A stretch of 64,000 bases of DNA from Cohnella lupini (GTDB lineage: Bacteria; Bacillota; Bacilli; Paenibacillales; Paenibacillaceae), in contig NZ_QRDY01000020.1 in NCBI RefSeq assembly GCF_003386205.1, positions 35,944 through 99,943 on the forward strand. The letters run 5' to 3'. The notes under the pieces are model-generated. The model was not told the origin of the DNA, searched no databases, and saw only the letters and a list, made by a program, of their open reading frames with translations. Positions 43,546 to 52,619 of the stretch are shown piece by piece (within the stretch, counting starts at the first letter, position 1; every line of letters starts with the position of its first letter). The position numbers and the translations under genes were made by a program.

Positions 43546-45245
43546 CACATTTCCTGAGGAGCTTTGATTCCGAGCATGCCCAGTCCGCTCTTCAGTACGT
43601 TCGCGACTGCGGCCGCAAGGCTAAGTTTGGATAGCACTTCGGCCGGGTTCGCCCCTTCGAAGACGATTTTGCCGGAGTTATAGAACCGATTAAAGTCCTG
43701 CGCCGCGTCCAGCAAGAATCTCGCGACGATGTAGGGCTCGTTGTCGGTCGCGGCTTCCCGAAGCACGGCTTCGTACCGTGATAACGTCTTTAGGCATTCC
43801 CACGCCGATTCGGATTGCAGATGCGATCCGTCCGCGGAATGTCGGTTTTGCAGCGCTTCGTATTTGCCTTTCTTGAGCAGCGTATGAATACGGGCGCAAG
43901 TGTATTGCAGATAAGGTCCCGTTTCCCCGTCGAAGCTCACCACTTCCTCTAAGTTGAAATCCACCGACAGTTGACGGCGATGCTTCAAGTCCCCGAAGAT
44001 GACGGCTCCGACTCCAACCGTTTCCGCGATCTTCTCTTTGTCCTGCAATTCGGGGTTTTTCTCGTCGATGATCTGTAGCGCGCGTTGTACCGCCTCGTCG
44101 AGAACGTCCTCCAGAAATACGACCTTGCCCTTGCGGGTGGACATTTTCTTGCCGTTGACGTTCATAAGTCCGAACGGAACGTGCTTGCACTGCTCCGACC
44201 AATCATGACCCATCTTGCCTAGCACGGCGAACACTTGCTGGAAGTGGAGGCTTTGTTCGGCCCCGACGACGTATAGGATGGAATCCGCGCCGAGCGAATG
44301 TTTTCTATATATTGCGGTAGCGATATCCCGAACGGGATAGATGGTCGAACCGTCTTTCTTGAGAATAAGGCAAGGAGGGAGACCGTTCTCCTCCAAGCGG
44401 ACGATCCGGGCGCCGTCGCTTTCTTCCAGCAACGACAGTTCCCGCAGTTCACGCACGACAGCGTCGATCTTGTCGTTGTAGAAGCTTTCTCCAGTAAAAT
44501 GATCGAAGCTCACGCCTAAACGCTCATACACTCTGCGGAATTCCTTCATGCTTTCGTCGACGAAATATTGCCAGAGCCCGTAGGTTTCCGAATCTCCTCT
44601 TTCAAGCTTCGCGAATGCTTCCCGGGCTTCGTCCTCCAGCGAGGGATCGAGGTCCATTTCCTCGTGGAATTTGACGTACAGCCTCAGACTTTCCTTGATA
44701 GGTTCCCGCTCGAGCGTTTCGCGGCTTCCCCATTTGCCGTAAGCGACGATGAGCTTGCCGAACTGCGTTCCCCAGTCTCCGAGATGATTTACGTTTATAA
44801 CTTCGTGACCCGTAGCGCGGTACAAGTTAACGAGCGCGTTGCCGATCATGGTGGACCGAAGGTGCCCGATGCCTAAGGGTTTGGCGATATTGGGAGAGGA
44901 CATGTCGATGACAACTCGTTTCCCGACGCCGATTTCGGAATGTCCGTAGCCTTCTTCCAGCGCCGCGACGACGATATCGGTTTTCCAACGGGAGGCTTGG
45001 AAGAAGATGTTCAGATAACCTCCCGTTGCGAGCGCCCGAATATCGGGTTGATCCGCGTTGATTCTGTCGGCAACCTGCTCGGCGATCTTCTGCGGCGCCA
45101 GCCTGAGCGCTTTCGCGAAAGCGAAGCAAGGCAAAGATAGGTCGCCCATTTCCTTCTGCGGCGGAACCTCGAGCTTAGCGAGCAGATCACCCGCTTCGAC
45201 ATTGAAATAAGGGGATAACAAAGAAGCCGCGTATTTCGTTAACAT
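43545..45245 (-). CDS. argS: Arginyl-tRNA synthetase, second copy, T-box controlled
   Basis: 566 residues from the ATG at 45245. Class I synthetase charging tRNA-Arg. HIGH-type motif SSPNIAKPLGIGHLRST, ArgS-specific NHLGDWGTQFGKLI, KMSKS-equivalent KKMSTRKGKVVFL, and a C-terminal anticodon-binding DALR domain (VVSFDGETGPYLQYTCAR). It is clearly different from the other argS at 46106, in length and motif wording. The translated frame extends upstream into the T-box leader, but AAGGAGG marks the ATG at 45245. Its role may be as an inducible or antibiotic-tolerant enzyme; that is inference. Confidence 0.94.
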   Translation of the reverse strand: MLTKYAASLLSPYFNVEAGDLLAKLEVPPQKEMGDLSLPCFAFAKALRLAPQKIAEQVADRINADQPDIRALATGGYLNIFFQASRWKTDIVVAALEEGYGHSEIGVGKRVVIDMSSPNIAKPLGIGHLRSTMIGNALVNLYRATGHEVINVNHLGDWGTQFGKLIVAYGKWGSRETLEREPIKESLRLYVKFHEEMDLDPSLEDEAREAFAKLERGDSETYGLWQYFVDESMKEFRRVYERLGVSFDHFTGESFYNDKIDAVVRELRELSLLEESDGARIVRLEENGLPPCLILKKDGSTIYPVRDIATAIYRKHSLGADSILYVVGAEQSLHFQQVFAVLGKMGHDWSEQCKHVPFGLMNVNGKKMSTRKGKVVFLEDVLDEAVQRALQIIDEKNPELQDKEKIAETVGVGAVIFGDLKHRRQLSVDFNLEEVVSFDGETGPYLQYTCARIHTLLKKGKYEALQNRHSADGSHLQSESAWECLKTLSRYEAVLREAATDNEPYIVARFLLDAAQDFNRFYNSGKIVFEGANPAEVLSKLSLAAAVANVLKSGLGMLGIKAPQEM

Positions 45246-45270
45246 GAATGGAATCTCCTCCTTGGAATAT

Positions 45271-45502
45271 AAAAATCCCCCGTCTCGTAAGAGACGGAGG
45301 AGGTTTCCGCGGTACCACTCTTTTGGCATTCCCGTGACGGGAATCCACTCATAAGGTTAACGGCATGCTGCCGGGTTTCCCTACTATCGTTCAGGAAACC
45401 GACTCCCGAGTGCGCTTCCCTCGCCTTCCGTCGCCGGCTTTCACTGACCCGGCTCGCTGATTACGGTTGTCGGAAGAGGTACTCTCTCGTTCATCGTCGT
45501 TT
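45271..45502 (-). promoter_or_regulatory. T-box riboswitch of argS copy 2
   Basis: On the minus strand: Stem I apical blocks AGCGAGCCGGG and GTGAAAGCC, later the hallmark T-box sequence AAGAGTGGTACCGCGGA (45327-45308 region), then terminator stem CCTCCGTCTC-TTAC-GAGACGGGGGA with T-run (45300-45271). The triplet CGC in GGGAAGCGCACTC is a plausible arginine specifier codon. Uncharged tRNA-Arg would stabilise the antiterminator and allow argS expression. Confidence 0.93.
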
Positions 45503-45508
45503 TTTATT

Positions 45509-45514
45509 ATTATA
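45509..45514 (-). promoter_or_regulatory. -10 box of the T-box transcript
   Basis: TATAAT on the minus strand, just upstream of the leader; the -35 region (CTTCAG at 17 bases) is weak and lies inside a GCCGTC-TTCA-GACGGC hairpin. Confidence 0.6.
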
Positions 45515-45677
45515 CTAATGTATGCTGCCGTCTGAAGACGGCGAAGCCTTTTTAAAGTATTTTACCCATTATAGCCATCTCGCCCTACCGTATTCAAGCC
45601 CTAAAATCATCATTTGAATTGACCGACCGATCTGTATATAGTAATAACATGAGTAAAGGGACTTAGGAGAGGGAAAT

Positions 45678-46109
45678 ATGCCGGACAAACGCAACGTAAC
45701 CGTCGGTTTCCGGAGCCGGGAGCAGGATGGAGGCTCGGAGCGGTCCAGCAGCTTGGGCGGACAATTGCATAAGCTGTCGACCGGTTGGGTGCTGACCTAC
45801 CGGGAGCCGCCCGACGAAGAGAACGCGGCCGAAACCTTGAACACGTTGTTCGTTAGGGAGAAGGAATTGATGCTCAGGAGGCGCGGAACGATTTTTCTGG
45901 AGCAAACCTTTCGTCTCGACGAGCTCCTGCCGGGCAAGTTGGAAACGGCTTACGGCCCGCACGACGTTAAAGCTTTAACGAACCGCTTGGACATCGATCT
46001 GTCCGAGACCGGCGGAATCATTGAATGGAAATATGACTTGCTCATGCAAGATCAGACGGTCGGAAGCTTTCATATCCGGCTCGATATTCGGGAGGAACAA
46101 GCAGGATGA
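45678..46109 (+). CDS. ywiB: YwiB/DUF1934 beta-barrel protein
   Basis: 143 residues, calycin-like DUF1934 family (NVTVGFRSREQDGG, GWVLTYREP, LMLRRRGTIFLEQTF, GGIIEWKYDLLM). Function unknown; its position directly ahead of argS is as in Bacillus. Overlaps argS by four bases (ATGA). Start behind GGAGAGG. Confidence 0.88.
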   Translation: MPDKRNVTVGFRSREQDGGSERSSSLGGQLHKLSTGWVLTYREPPDEENAAETLNTLFVREKELMLRRRGTIFLEQTFRLDELLPGKLETAYGPHDVKALTNRLDIDLSETGGIIEWKYDLLMQDQTVGSFHIRLDIREEQAG

Positions 46110-47782
46110 GCGTATTAGAACAATTACAAGCAGCCGTTAAAGGCGCATTGGCGGAAGCGGCGACGGAAGCGGGACTCGTAACTTCCGCGGACGAGCTGCC
46201 GACAATCGCGTTGGAAGTGCCTAAGGATAAGACGCACGGTGACTTATCGACGAATCTCGCGATGCAACTGACGAAGATCGCCAAGAAGAACCCGCGGCAA
46301 ATCGCGGAAGCCATTATCGAGAAATTGGGTGCGGGACGCGCTTCTATTCAATCGGCCGAGATAGCGGGACCGGGCTTCATTAATTTTCGACTCGACAAGA
46401 GTTACCTATACCCGATCGTCGGCGAGGTTATCTCGCAAGGAAATAAGTATGGTGAGGTCAATTCTGGCGCAGGCAAGAGGGTTCAAGTCGAATTCGTCAG
46501 CGCGAACCCGACGGGAAGCCTGCACTTGGGACATGCCCGCGGAGCGGCTGTAGGGGATGCCTTGTGCAACATATTGTCCGCCGCGGGCCATGAAGTAACC
46601 CGCGAGTATTATATTAACGACGCGGGCAACCAAGTGAATAATCTGGCCAAGTCGATCGAGGCGCGTTATCGTCAAGCGCTCGGACAAGCGGCCGAGATGC
46701 CGGAAGACGGCTATCATGGCGAGGACATTGTCGGTTTCGCTAAGGAGTTGGCGGAGCAAGAGGGGGATCGCCTTCTGTCGCTTGGCGACGCGGATCGATT
46801 CGACTTTTTCCGTACGTACGGACTCGACAAGGAGCTGGCCAAGATCAAGCGCGATTTGGCGCGATTCGGCGTTCACTTCGACGAATGGTACAGCGAATCT
46901 TCCCTTTACGAGAACGATAAAGTTACCGAAGTGCTGGCGGCGCTTAGAGCCCAAGGACACGTATACGACTTGGACGATGCCGTTTGGCTAGCTTCGACGA
47001 CCTTCGGAGACGATAAGGATCGGGTTCTGGTCAAGAACGACGGGAGCTATACGTATTTGACGCCGGACGCGGCCTATCATATGGATAAGTATAAACGCGG
47101 CTACGATCAGATGATCAACATTTGGGGCGCGGACCATCATGGCTACATTCCCCGGATGAAAGCGGCTATGGCCGCTCTAGGCAACGATCCGGAGAAACTG
47201 ACGGTGCTTATCGCGCAGATGGTCAGCCTGTTCCAGAACGGCGAGAAGGTGAAGATGTCCAAGCGTACGGGCAAGGCGGTTACGATGGAGGATCTGATGG
47301 ACGAAGTCGGCGTAGACGCCATCCGTTATTTCTTCACGATGCGCAGCATGGATTCCCACCTGGATTTCGACATGGATCTGGCGGTTTCGAAGTCGAACGA
47401 GAACCCAGTCTTCTACGTGCAATACGCTCATGCGCGCATATGCAGCATTTTCCGCCAGGCGGAGGAGCAGGGGATAGCCGTGCTGCCTTGGCAAGAGGCG
47501 GCAATCGAGAAGCTGACGACGGAGCAGGAATTCGATTTGCTGAGGAAAATCGGAGAGCTTCCCGAGACGATCGAGGAAGCGGCCCGGATTTATGCGCCGC
47601 ACACGATGATCCGTTACGTCTACGAGTTGGCTTCTCAGTTCCACAGCTATTACAAAGCGGAGCGGGTTATCACGGAAGACGCCGAGCAAAGCCAAGCCCG
47701 CCTGCAGCTACTCGCCGCGGTCCGCATTACGATCGCCAACACGCTTGCGCTTGTCGGAGTATCCGCCCCGGACAAGATGTAA
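46106..47782 (+). CDS. argS: Arginyl-tRNA synthetase, main copy
   Basis: 558 residues, class I enzyme. HIGH motif in NPTGSLHLGHARGA (about 130), ArgS-type NDAGNQVNNLAKSIEARY, KMSKS motif KVKMSKRTGKAVTM (about 383), C-terminal DALR domain (FYVQYAHARICSIFRQ). Coupled to ywiB and syntenic with Bacillus, so this is likely the housekeeping enzyme. Its stop lies two bases from the convergent subtilase stop, and its terminator sits inside that gene. Confidence 0.95.
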   Translation: MSVLEQLQAAVKGALAEAATEAGLVTSADELPTIALEVPKDKTHGDLSTNLAMQLTKIAKKNPRQIAEAIIEKLGAGRASIQSAEIAGPGFINFRLDKSYLYPIVGEVISQGNKYGEVNSGAGKRVQVEFVSANPTGSLHLGHARGAAVGDALCNILSAAGHEVTREYYINDAGNQVNNLAKSIEARYRQALGQAAEMPEDGYHGEDIVGFAKELAEQEGDRLLSLGDADRFDFFRTYGLDKELAKIKRDLARFGVHFDEWYSESSLYENDKVTEVLAALRAQGHVYDLDDAVWLASTTFGDDKDRVLVKNDGSYTYLTPDAAYHMDKYKRGYDQMINIWGADHHGYIPRMKAAMAALGNDPEKLTVLIAQMVSLFQNGEKVKMSKRTGKAVTMEDLMDEVGVDAIRYFFTMRSMDSHLDFDMDLAVSKSNENPVFYVQYAHARICSIFRQAEEQGIAVLPWQEAAIEKLTTEQEFDLLRKIGELPETIEEAARIYAPHTMIRYVYELASQFHSYYKAERVITEDAEQSQARLQLLAAVRITIANTLALVGVSAPDKM

Positions 47783-47784
47783 GG

Positions 47785-48936
47785 TTAGAGATGCTCGGCC
47801 GCCTTAATCATTCTCAGTACGTTCAACTCTCCGGCTATCCGGGGAGTTTTTCCTTTGCGGAGGGGCTTCGCGGAACTCTTGACGATCGTTTTGATCTGTC
47901 CCGGCGATAAGCCGGGTTTAAGGGCGAGCAAGAGGGCGATGGCGCCCGTCACGTGCGAGGTGGCCATCGAAGTACCGCTCATTTCCCGGTGCTTGCCCCT
48001 CAACCAGGCGGATACGATGCGATCGCCGGGCGCGTAGATATCGATTAAACCGCTGCGATTGGTGAACGCCGCGACGCGACTTTGTCGGTTGGTTGCGCCG
48101 ACCGCGATGGTCTGGCTGTAGCGCGCGGGATAATCGATTTCTCCGATTTTCCCGTCATTGCCCGATGAGGCGACGATAAGCACTCCGGAACGATAGGCGT
48201 TACTGACAGCGCTTTGCAGAGACTTACTACGGGTCTTCATTCCGAAGCTCATATTGATGACGTTCATTTGGTTGCGTACGCACCATTCGATTCCTAGCAC
48301 GATATCCGACACGAATGCCGTTCCGTTATAGTCGAAGGCTTTAACGGGATAGATCATGGAGCGCGGAGCGACGCCGATCATGCCCTGCAGCTCGTTCGCT
48401 GCTGCGATCGTACCTGAAATGTGGGTGCCGTGACCGTTGTCGTCTTGGGGTAACGACAATCGATGGAGCAAATTAATGCCTCGTTCCAGGGAGTGGCGCA
48501 AATCGGGATGGCCGAAATCCACTCCCGTGTCGATGACGCCTACCTTGACGCGGTATCCCGTCGTCTTGCTCCATGCCCGGGGAGCTTGGATGTGCTTGAC
48601 CCCCCATGGAATGCCCTTGTCGGTGACGAGCGCTCCTTTAGGCAGGGCGCCGACTTGGACGGGGGCGTCTTCTTCCCATACCGCTCTGCCTCTTAACCAT
48701 GCAGGCGGTTCGCGATCGATGATGGGACAAGATACCGCTTGAATGAGATTCAAGGGCCGGACGCTGGCGAGCGAAGATTCGGCGTTGCTGGTATGCATAG
48801 CCTGAGTCATGTGCAAGAATCTGTCGTAATCGTCGGAATTCGGGAAACGGAGTATTCCCCTTCGTCCAGATCCGAACGGATCTGCGGCAGAACAGGGAGA
48901 ATGGCGGAGCCACTCCACGATTTCGTTTGCGTCCAA
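47785..48936 (-). CDS. S8 subtilisin-like serine protease
   Basis: 383 residues. Catalytic Asp in VGVIDTGVDFGHPDL (about 136), His in DDNGHGTHISGT (about 169), oxyanion Asn in VASSGNDG and Ser in MSGTSMATSHVTGAIA. An N-terminal region of about 110 residues resembles an inhibitory prodomain, but no signal peptide is visible, so it may act inside the cell or during sporulation. TTG start behind GGGAGGG. Confidence 0.92.
   Translation of the reverse strand: MDANEIVEWLRHSPCSAADPFGSGRRGILRFPNSDDYDRFLHMTQAMHTSNAESSLASVRPLNLIQAVSCPIIDREPPAWLRGRAVWEEDAPVQVGALPKGALVTDKGIPWGVKHIQAPRAWSKTTGYRVKVGVIDTGVDFGHPDLRHSLERGINLLHRLSLPQDDNGHGTHISGTIAAANELQGMIGVAPRSMIYPVKAFDYNGTAFVSDIVLGIEWCVRNQMNVINMSFGMKTRSKSLQSAVSNAYRSGVLIVASSGNDGKIGEIDYPARYSQTIAVGATNRQSRVAAFTNRSGLIDIYAPGDRIVSAWLRGKHREMSGTSMATSHVTGAIALLLALKPGLSPGQIKTIVKSSAKPLRKGKTPRIAGELNVLRMIKAAEHL
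47825..47851 (+). terminator. Terminator of argS embedded in the subtilase gene
   Basis: AACTCTCCGG-CTAT-CCGGGGAGTT forms a ten-pair stem with one U-G pair and runs into TTTTT on the plus strand. It lies within the last codons of the convergent gene. Confidence 0.85.
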
Positions 48937-49474
48937 TGCGGCTTCCCTCCCGGACGAATGTGCAACCAGGCGAGCGGAGTTCGAGCGTGCCTTGCTGCCG
49001 TGTCCTCTACTGTATGAGCAGGTAAGAATAAAAGCTTGGGAATGTGGCCTTTTTTGACAGGAAATAGGCGCCGTTCCGTGTCATTTCCCGGCTTCCGACA
49101 TAGGATGAATGGAGAGTTTCCCGGCGAGACTCTTGGTCATGCCGGTTCCTCCGCCCGCGGAGCGGCCGGGAAGGGATACAGTCGAAAAGCGAAGGGGTAG
49201 TCCGGAAGGGACGCGCCTTCGCTTTTTCGGTTGCATGGACGGGACAAGATGACGCATGAATAATTTCGTGAAAAGTCGGCTCGGGTGACTTGCATTTTTA
49301 TACGAAATACGGTTTACTAAAGGTTGATAAATCAACGTGAAGGTTTAGTCGTTCAGAATGAAGGGTTTTAAAGCCTATTCATATCCGAACGGCCTCCGCA
49401 AAGCTTCTTAGGCGTCATAGGACGCAGAAGGCGTTTTTGCTTACCGGTTCACATACAGAGAGGATGGAAGTCAC
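48937..49474. other. Intergenic region between subtilase and rpoE
   Basis: Holds a hairpin AAAAGCGAAGG / CCTTCGCTTTT (49185-49195 and 49216-49226) that would terminate on the plus strand (TTTTTC) and roughly also on the minus strand, a GCGTC-ATAG-GACGC hairpin with later GTTTTTGC at about 49414-49440, and a loose promoter candidate TTGCAT-N19-TACTAA (49289-49319) before rpoE. No gene is supported. Confidence 0.5.
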
Positions 49475-50065
49475 GTGAGCGCCGACTACGTGCTGAAACT
49501 CGACTCCGAGAAAATTCGCGAGATGCCGATGGTTGATCTGGCTTATGAATTGCTTAAGTCAGCCAACACCCCTTTTTACTACCGCGATCTGATGATTGAA
49601 ATCGCTAAGATGCGCGGCCTTTCAGACAGCCAAGTGACGGACGTTATAGCTCAACTGTACACGGAGATCAATATCGACGGACGGTTTGCGTGCGTCGGAG
49701 GCAACGTATGGGGCCTGAAGCGTTGGTATCCGGTCGAACGTTCCGACGATCCGATGAACGGCGGAGCCAAGCGTCCCCGCATCATTAACGATGACGACGA
49801 CGAAGATGACGACGACCTTTACGGCGAGGAAGAAGAAGCCGCGTCCCCGGACGACGAAACTTACGATCTCTTCGACGAAGAACGCGAAGAAGTGTTCGAA
49901 GAAGGCGAAGAGGCGGCTGAAGCCGACGAAGAGGTTCTCATCGAAGAGGACGAAGATGCCGAAATCGAAGAGGATATCGACGTGAAAGACGGCGAAGACG
50001 ACGACGATTTCGACGACGACGAAGACGAAGATTCAGCGGATGACGAGGAAGATGACGAGAAGTGA
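49475..50065 (+). CDS. rpoE: RNA polymerase delta subunit
   Basis: 196 residues. N-terminal HARE-HTH domain (EMPMVDLAYELLKSANTPFYYRDLMIEIAK, GNVWGLKRWYP) to about 95, then an almost purely acidic disordered tail of about 100 residues. Delta speeds RNA polymerase recycling and promoter selectivity in Gram-positives. GTG start behind AGAGAGGATGG. pyrG promoter begins eight bases after the stop. Confidence 0.95.
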   Translation: MSADYVLKLDSEKIREMPMVDLAYELLKSANTPFYYRDLMIEIAKMRGLSDSQVTDVIAQLYTEINIDGRFACVGGNVWGLKRWYPVERSDDPMNGGAKRPRIINDDDDEDDDDLYGEEEEAASPDDETYDLFDEEREEVFEEGEEAAEADEEVLIEEDEDAEIEEDIDVKDGEDDDDFDDDEDEDSADDEEDDEK

Positions 50066-50072
50066 TTCGTTC

Positions 50073-50112
50073 TTGACACCGTTCATTCGACACGTTAAAC
50101 TTATGCTTGGGC
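50073..50112 (+). promoter_or_regulatory. pyrG promoter with GGGC start site
   Basis: TTGACA (50073-50078), 17 bases, TAAACT (50096-50101), seven bases, then GGGC at 50109-50112. A GGGC start is the feature that permits CTP-sensitive reiterative G addition in Bacillus pyrG. Confidence 0.85.
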
Positions 50113-50145
50113 TTTAGAAGCGAGTTTTTCCATAGCATAGGAATT

Positions 50146-50182
50146 TAAAAAGTGCCCCCATTTATTGGGTGACACTTTTTTC
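50146..50182 (+). terminator. pyrG leader attenuator
   Basis: AAAAAGTG-C-CCCC / GGG-TGA-CACTTTTTT hairpin 35-70 bases after the GGGC start. The C-run in its 5' arm could pair with poly-G added at the transcript start when CTP is low, opening the terminator. Confidence 0.82.
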
Positions 50183-50275
50183 TTTTTTCGCCCTATTTTC
50201 TTAAGGGCAAAGGTCAAAAAAGGGTAACGATAACGAGGATGCCGCAAGGGCATGTGGTGGGAGGTTTCGCGCAGG

Positions 50276-51880
50276 GTGACCAAATATATTTTCGTAACAG
50301 GCGGTGTCGTTTCATCGCTCGGCAAAGGCATCACGGCCGCTTCGCTGGGCCGATTGCTCAAGAATCGCGGTCTTAAGGTAACCATTCAGAAGTTCGATCC
50401 ATACATCAACGTCGACCCCGGGACGATGAGCCCCTATCAGCATGGGGAAGTATTCGTGACCGACGACGGGGCGGAAACCGATTTAGATTTAGGTCACTAC
50501 GAGCGTTTCATCGATATCAATCTATCGAAGAACAGCAACGTGACTACGGGCAAGATCTACTCTACGGTAATTAGCAAGGAGCGTCGCGGCGAATATCTTG
50601 GAGGCACGGTTCAGGTTATTCCCCATATTACGAATGAGATTAAGGACCGCGTATTCCGCGCGGGCAAGGAAGCCGGCTCGGACGTTGTCATTACCGAAAT
50701 CGGCGGCACGGTGGGCGATATCGAGAGCCTGCCGTTCCTCGAAGCCATTCGCCAAATCAAGAGCGACATCGGACGCGACAACGTTATGTACATCCATGTT
50801 ACTCTTATCCCTTATATTAAAGCCGCCGGAGAAGTGAAAACGAAACCGACGCAGCATAGCGTTAAGGAATTGCGAAGCATCGGAATCCAGCCGAATATGA
50901 TCGTTTGCCGCACCGAGTATCCGCTGGCCGACGATTTGAAGCGCAAGATCGCGTTGTTCTGCGATATTGATGCCAATGCGGTGATCGAATGCCGCGACGC
51001 CTCGACCTTGTATGAAGTGCCGCTTAATCTGCGCGAACAAGGCTTGGACGATTATGTCGTGAAGCATTTGAATTTGTCCGTAGGCGCGCCGGACATGACG
51101 GAGTGGGAAGCTCTGGTCAAGCGCGTGAAGTCTCTCAAGAAAACGACCGAAATCGCGATCGTAGGCAAATACGTAGCCTTGCACGACGCATACTTAAGCA
51201 TAGTCGAATCGCTTGCTCACGCGGGGTTCGACGCGGATGCGGAAGTGAAGATTCGTTGGGTTAACGCCGAGGAGATCACTCCGGCCAACGTGGAGGAAGT
51301 GCTTGGCGGCGTGAAGGGTATTCTCGTTCCCGGCGGTTTCGGAGACCGGGGTATCGAGGGGAAAATTACAGCGATCCGTTACGCCCGCGAGAGCGGAACG
51401 CCGTTCTTCGGTATTTGTTTGGGCATGCAAGTGGCCGTCGTGGAATTCGCACGCGGCATGGCAGGGTTGGACGGGGCGAACAGCTCGGAAATCCACCCGG
51501 CCACTCCGTTCCCGGTTATCGACCTTCTGCCCGAGCAGAAGGATATCGAGGATCTGGGCGGCACGATGCGTCTAGGCTTATACCCCTGCAAGCTGGTGCC
51601 GGGAAGCCTTGCGGCGCAGTGTTACGGCGATGAGCTCGTGTATGAGCGCCACCGTCACCGGTACGAATTTAACAACGAGTACCGCGAGCGCATCGAATCG
51701 GCCGGTCTTCGCATTTCGGGTACGTCCCCTGACGGCCGTCTCGTGGAAATGATCGAGCTTCCCGAGCATCCTTGGTTCCTGGCGGTGCAATTCCATCCGG
51801 AATTTACCTCGCGTCCAAACCGTCCGCAGCCTCTTTTCCGCGAATTCGTGAAGGCTGCCCTCAGCCATTCCGAGAGATAA
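50276..51880 (+). CDS. pyrG: CTP synthase
   Basis: 534 residues from the GTG at 50276 (TKYIFVTGGVVSSLGKG follows). Makes CTP from UTP, glutamine and ATP. Synthetase domain with FDPYINVDPGTMSPYQHGEVFVTDDG; glutaminase domain with GGFGDRG, catalytic Cys in FFGICLGMQ and His in VQFHPEF. GGGAGG is 11 bases upstream. Regulated by the leader attenuator. Confidence 0.96.
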   Translation: MTKYIFVTGGVVSSLGKGITAASLGRLLKNRGLKVTIQKFDPYINVDPGTMSPYQHGEVFVTDDGAETDLDLGHYERFIDINLSKNSNVTTGKIYSTVISKERRGEYLGGTVQVIPHITNEIKDRVFRAGKEAGSDVVITEIGGTVGDIESLPFLEAIRQIKSDIGRDNVMYIHVTLIPYIKAAGEVKTKPTQHSVKELRSIGIQPNMIVCRTEYPLADDLKRKIALFCDIDANAVIECRDASTLYEVPLNLREQGLDDYVVKHLNLSVGAPDMTEWEALVKRVKSLKKTTEIAIVGKYVALHDAYLSIVESLAHAGFDADAEVKIRWVNAEEITPANVEEVLGGVKGILVPGGFGDRGIEGKITAIRYARESGTPFFGICLGMQVAVVEFARGMAGLDGANSSEIHPATPFPVIDLLPEQKDIEDLGGTMRLGLYPCKLVPGSLAAQCYGDELVYERHRHRYEFNNEYRERIESAGLRISGTSPDGRLVEMIELPEHPWFLAVQFHPEFTSRPNRPQPLFREFVKAALSHSER

Positions 51881-51916
51881 CTCGAATACGCGATTATCAT
51901 GTCTCCATATCGTCCA

Positions 51917-51949
51917 AACCGCGCCGGCTTCGTGCCCGCGCGGTTTTTT
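51917..51949 (+). terminator. Terminator after pyrG
   Basis: AACCGCGC / GCGCGGTT stem followed by TTTTTT. Confidence 0.9.
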
Positions 51950-52038
51950 GCTAGCCTTCGAAACAATCGGTATGTACCCGTTCTCTTAGGATAATAATAT
52001 ATATTTAAGCTTACCTTCATATTTTTTACATGGAAAGA

Positions 52039-52068
52039 GAAGGAATTCGCGCTTCTGGTCACGAATAA
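52039..52068 (+). promoter_or_regulatory. Sigma-H type promoter of spo0F
   Basis: GAAGGAATT (52039-52047), 12 bases, CACGAATAA (52060-52068). Against the sigma-H consensus RNAGGAWWW-N11/12-RNNGAATWW only one position deviates. spo0F of Bacillus is known to use sigma-H. Confidence 0.82.
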
Positions 52069-52098
52069 GGCTACAATGTGATTCGGGGGGATGAGCGC

Positions 52099-52494
52099 TT
52101 GGATAAGAAGAGACTATTAATCGTTGATGATCAAGTCGGCATCCGCATTTTGCTCTTGGAGGTATTTGCGACCGAGGGTTACGATACTTTCCAAGCGGCT
52201 AATGGCCGTACGGCTCTGGACATCGTAAGAAACCATCGTCCTGATCTCGTATTATTGGATATGAAGATTCCGGGCATGGACGGATTGGAAATACTCAAGC
52301 AGATCAAAGAGTACGATCGGGGTATTAAAGTCATCATGATGACGGCTTACGGCGAACTCGATATGATCAAAGAGGCGACCGATCTCGGGGCTTTGATGCA
52401 CTTCACGAAACCGTTCGATATCGACGAAATGAGGCTGGCGGTTAACATGCAAATGGGAGAGGGATCTTCTTCCCGATTTGCTACAGGATTCTAG
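52099..52494 (+). CDS. spo0F: Sporulation phosphorelay response regulator Spo0F
   Basis: 131-residue stand-alone receiver domain. Matches Spo0F closely: LLIVDDQVGIRILLLEVF, TFQAANGRTALDIV, phospho-Asp in LVLLDMKIPGMDG (about 54), MMTAYGELDMIKEA and HFTKPFDIDEMR. It passes phosphate from sensor kinases to Spo0B. TTG start at 52099 behind GGGGGGATG. Lies between pyrG and fba as in Bacillus. Confidence 0.95.
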   Translation: MDKKRLLIVDDQVGIRILLLEVFATEGYDTFQAANGRTALDIVRNHRPDLVLLDMKIPGMDGLEILKQIKEYDRGIKVIMMTAYGELDMIKEATDLGALMHFTKPFDIDEMRLAVNMQMGEGSSSRFATGF

Positions 52495-52530
52495 GGTTTA
52501 CGGCACCTCCGGCGGGAAACACCCGTTCGG

Positions 52531-52561
52531 TTTACTTCGTAAAGTCATTTTGTGTTATAAT
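52531..52561 (+). promoter_or_regulatory. Extended -10 promoter of fba
   Basis: TGTTATAAT (52553-52561) gives an extended -10; the -35 (TTTACT or TACTTC) is weak. Confidence 0.7.
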
Positions 52562-52619
52562 AACGCAGTATGAATGATACGTGAGAAATCGAATGAAATC
52601 GCAGGAGGAATTGTACACT

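Noticed and set aside
45246..45329. 28-residue N-terminal extension of the second ArgS
   Set aside because: This segment is the T-box antiterminator/terminator; the ribosome site places the start at 45245.
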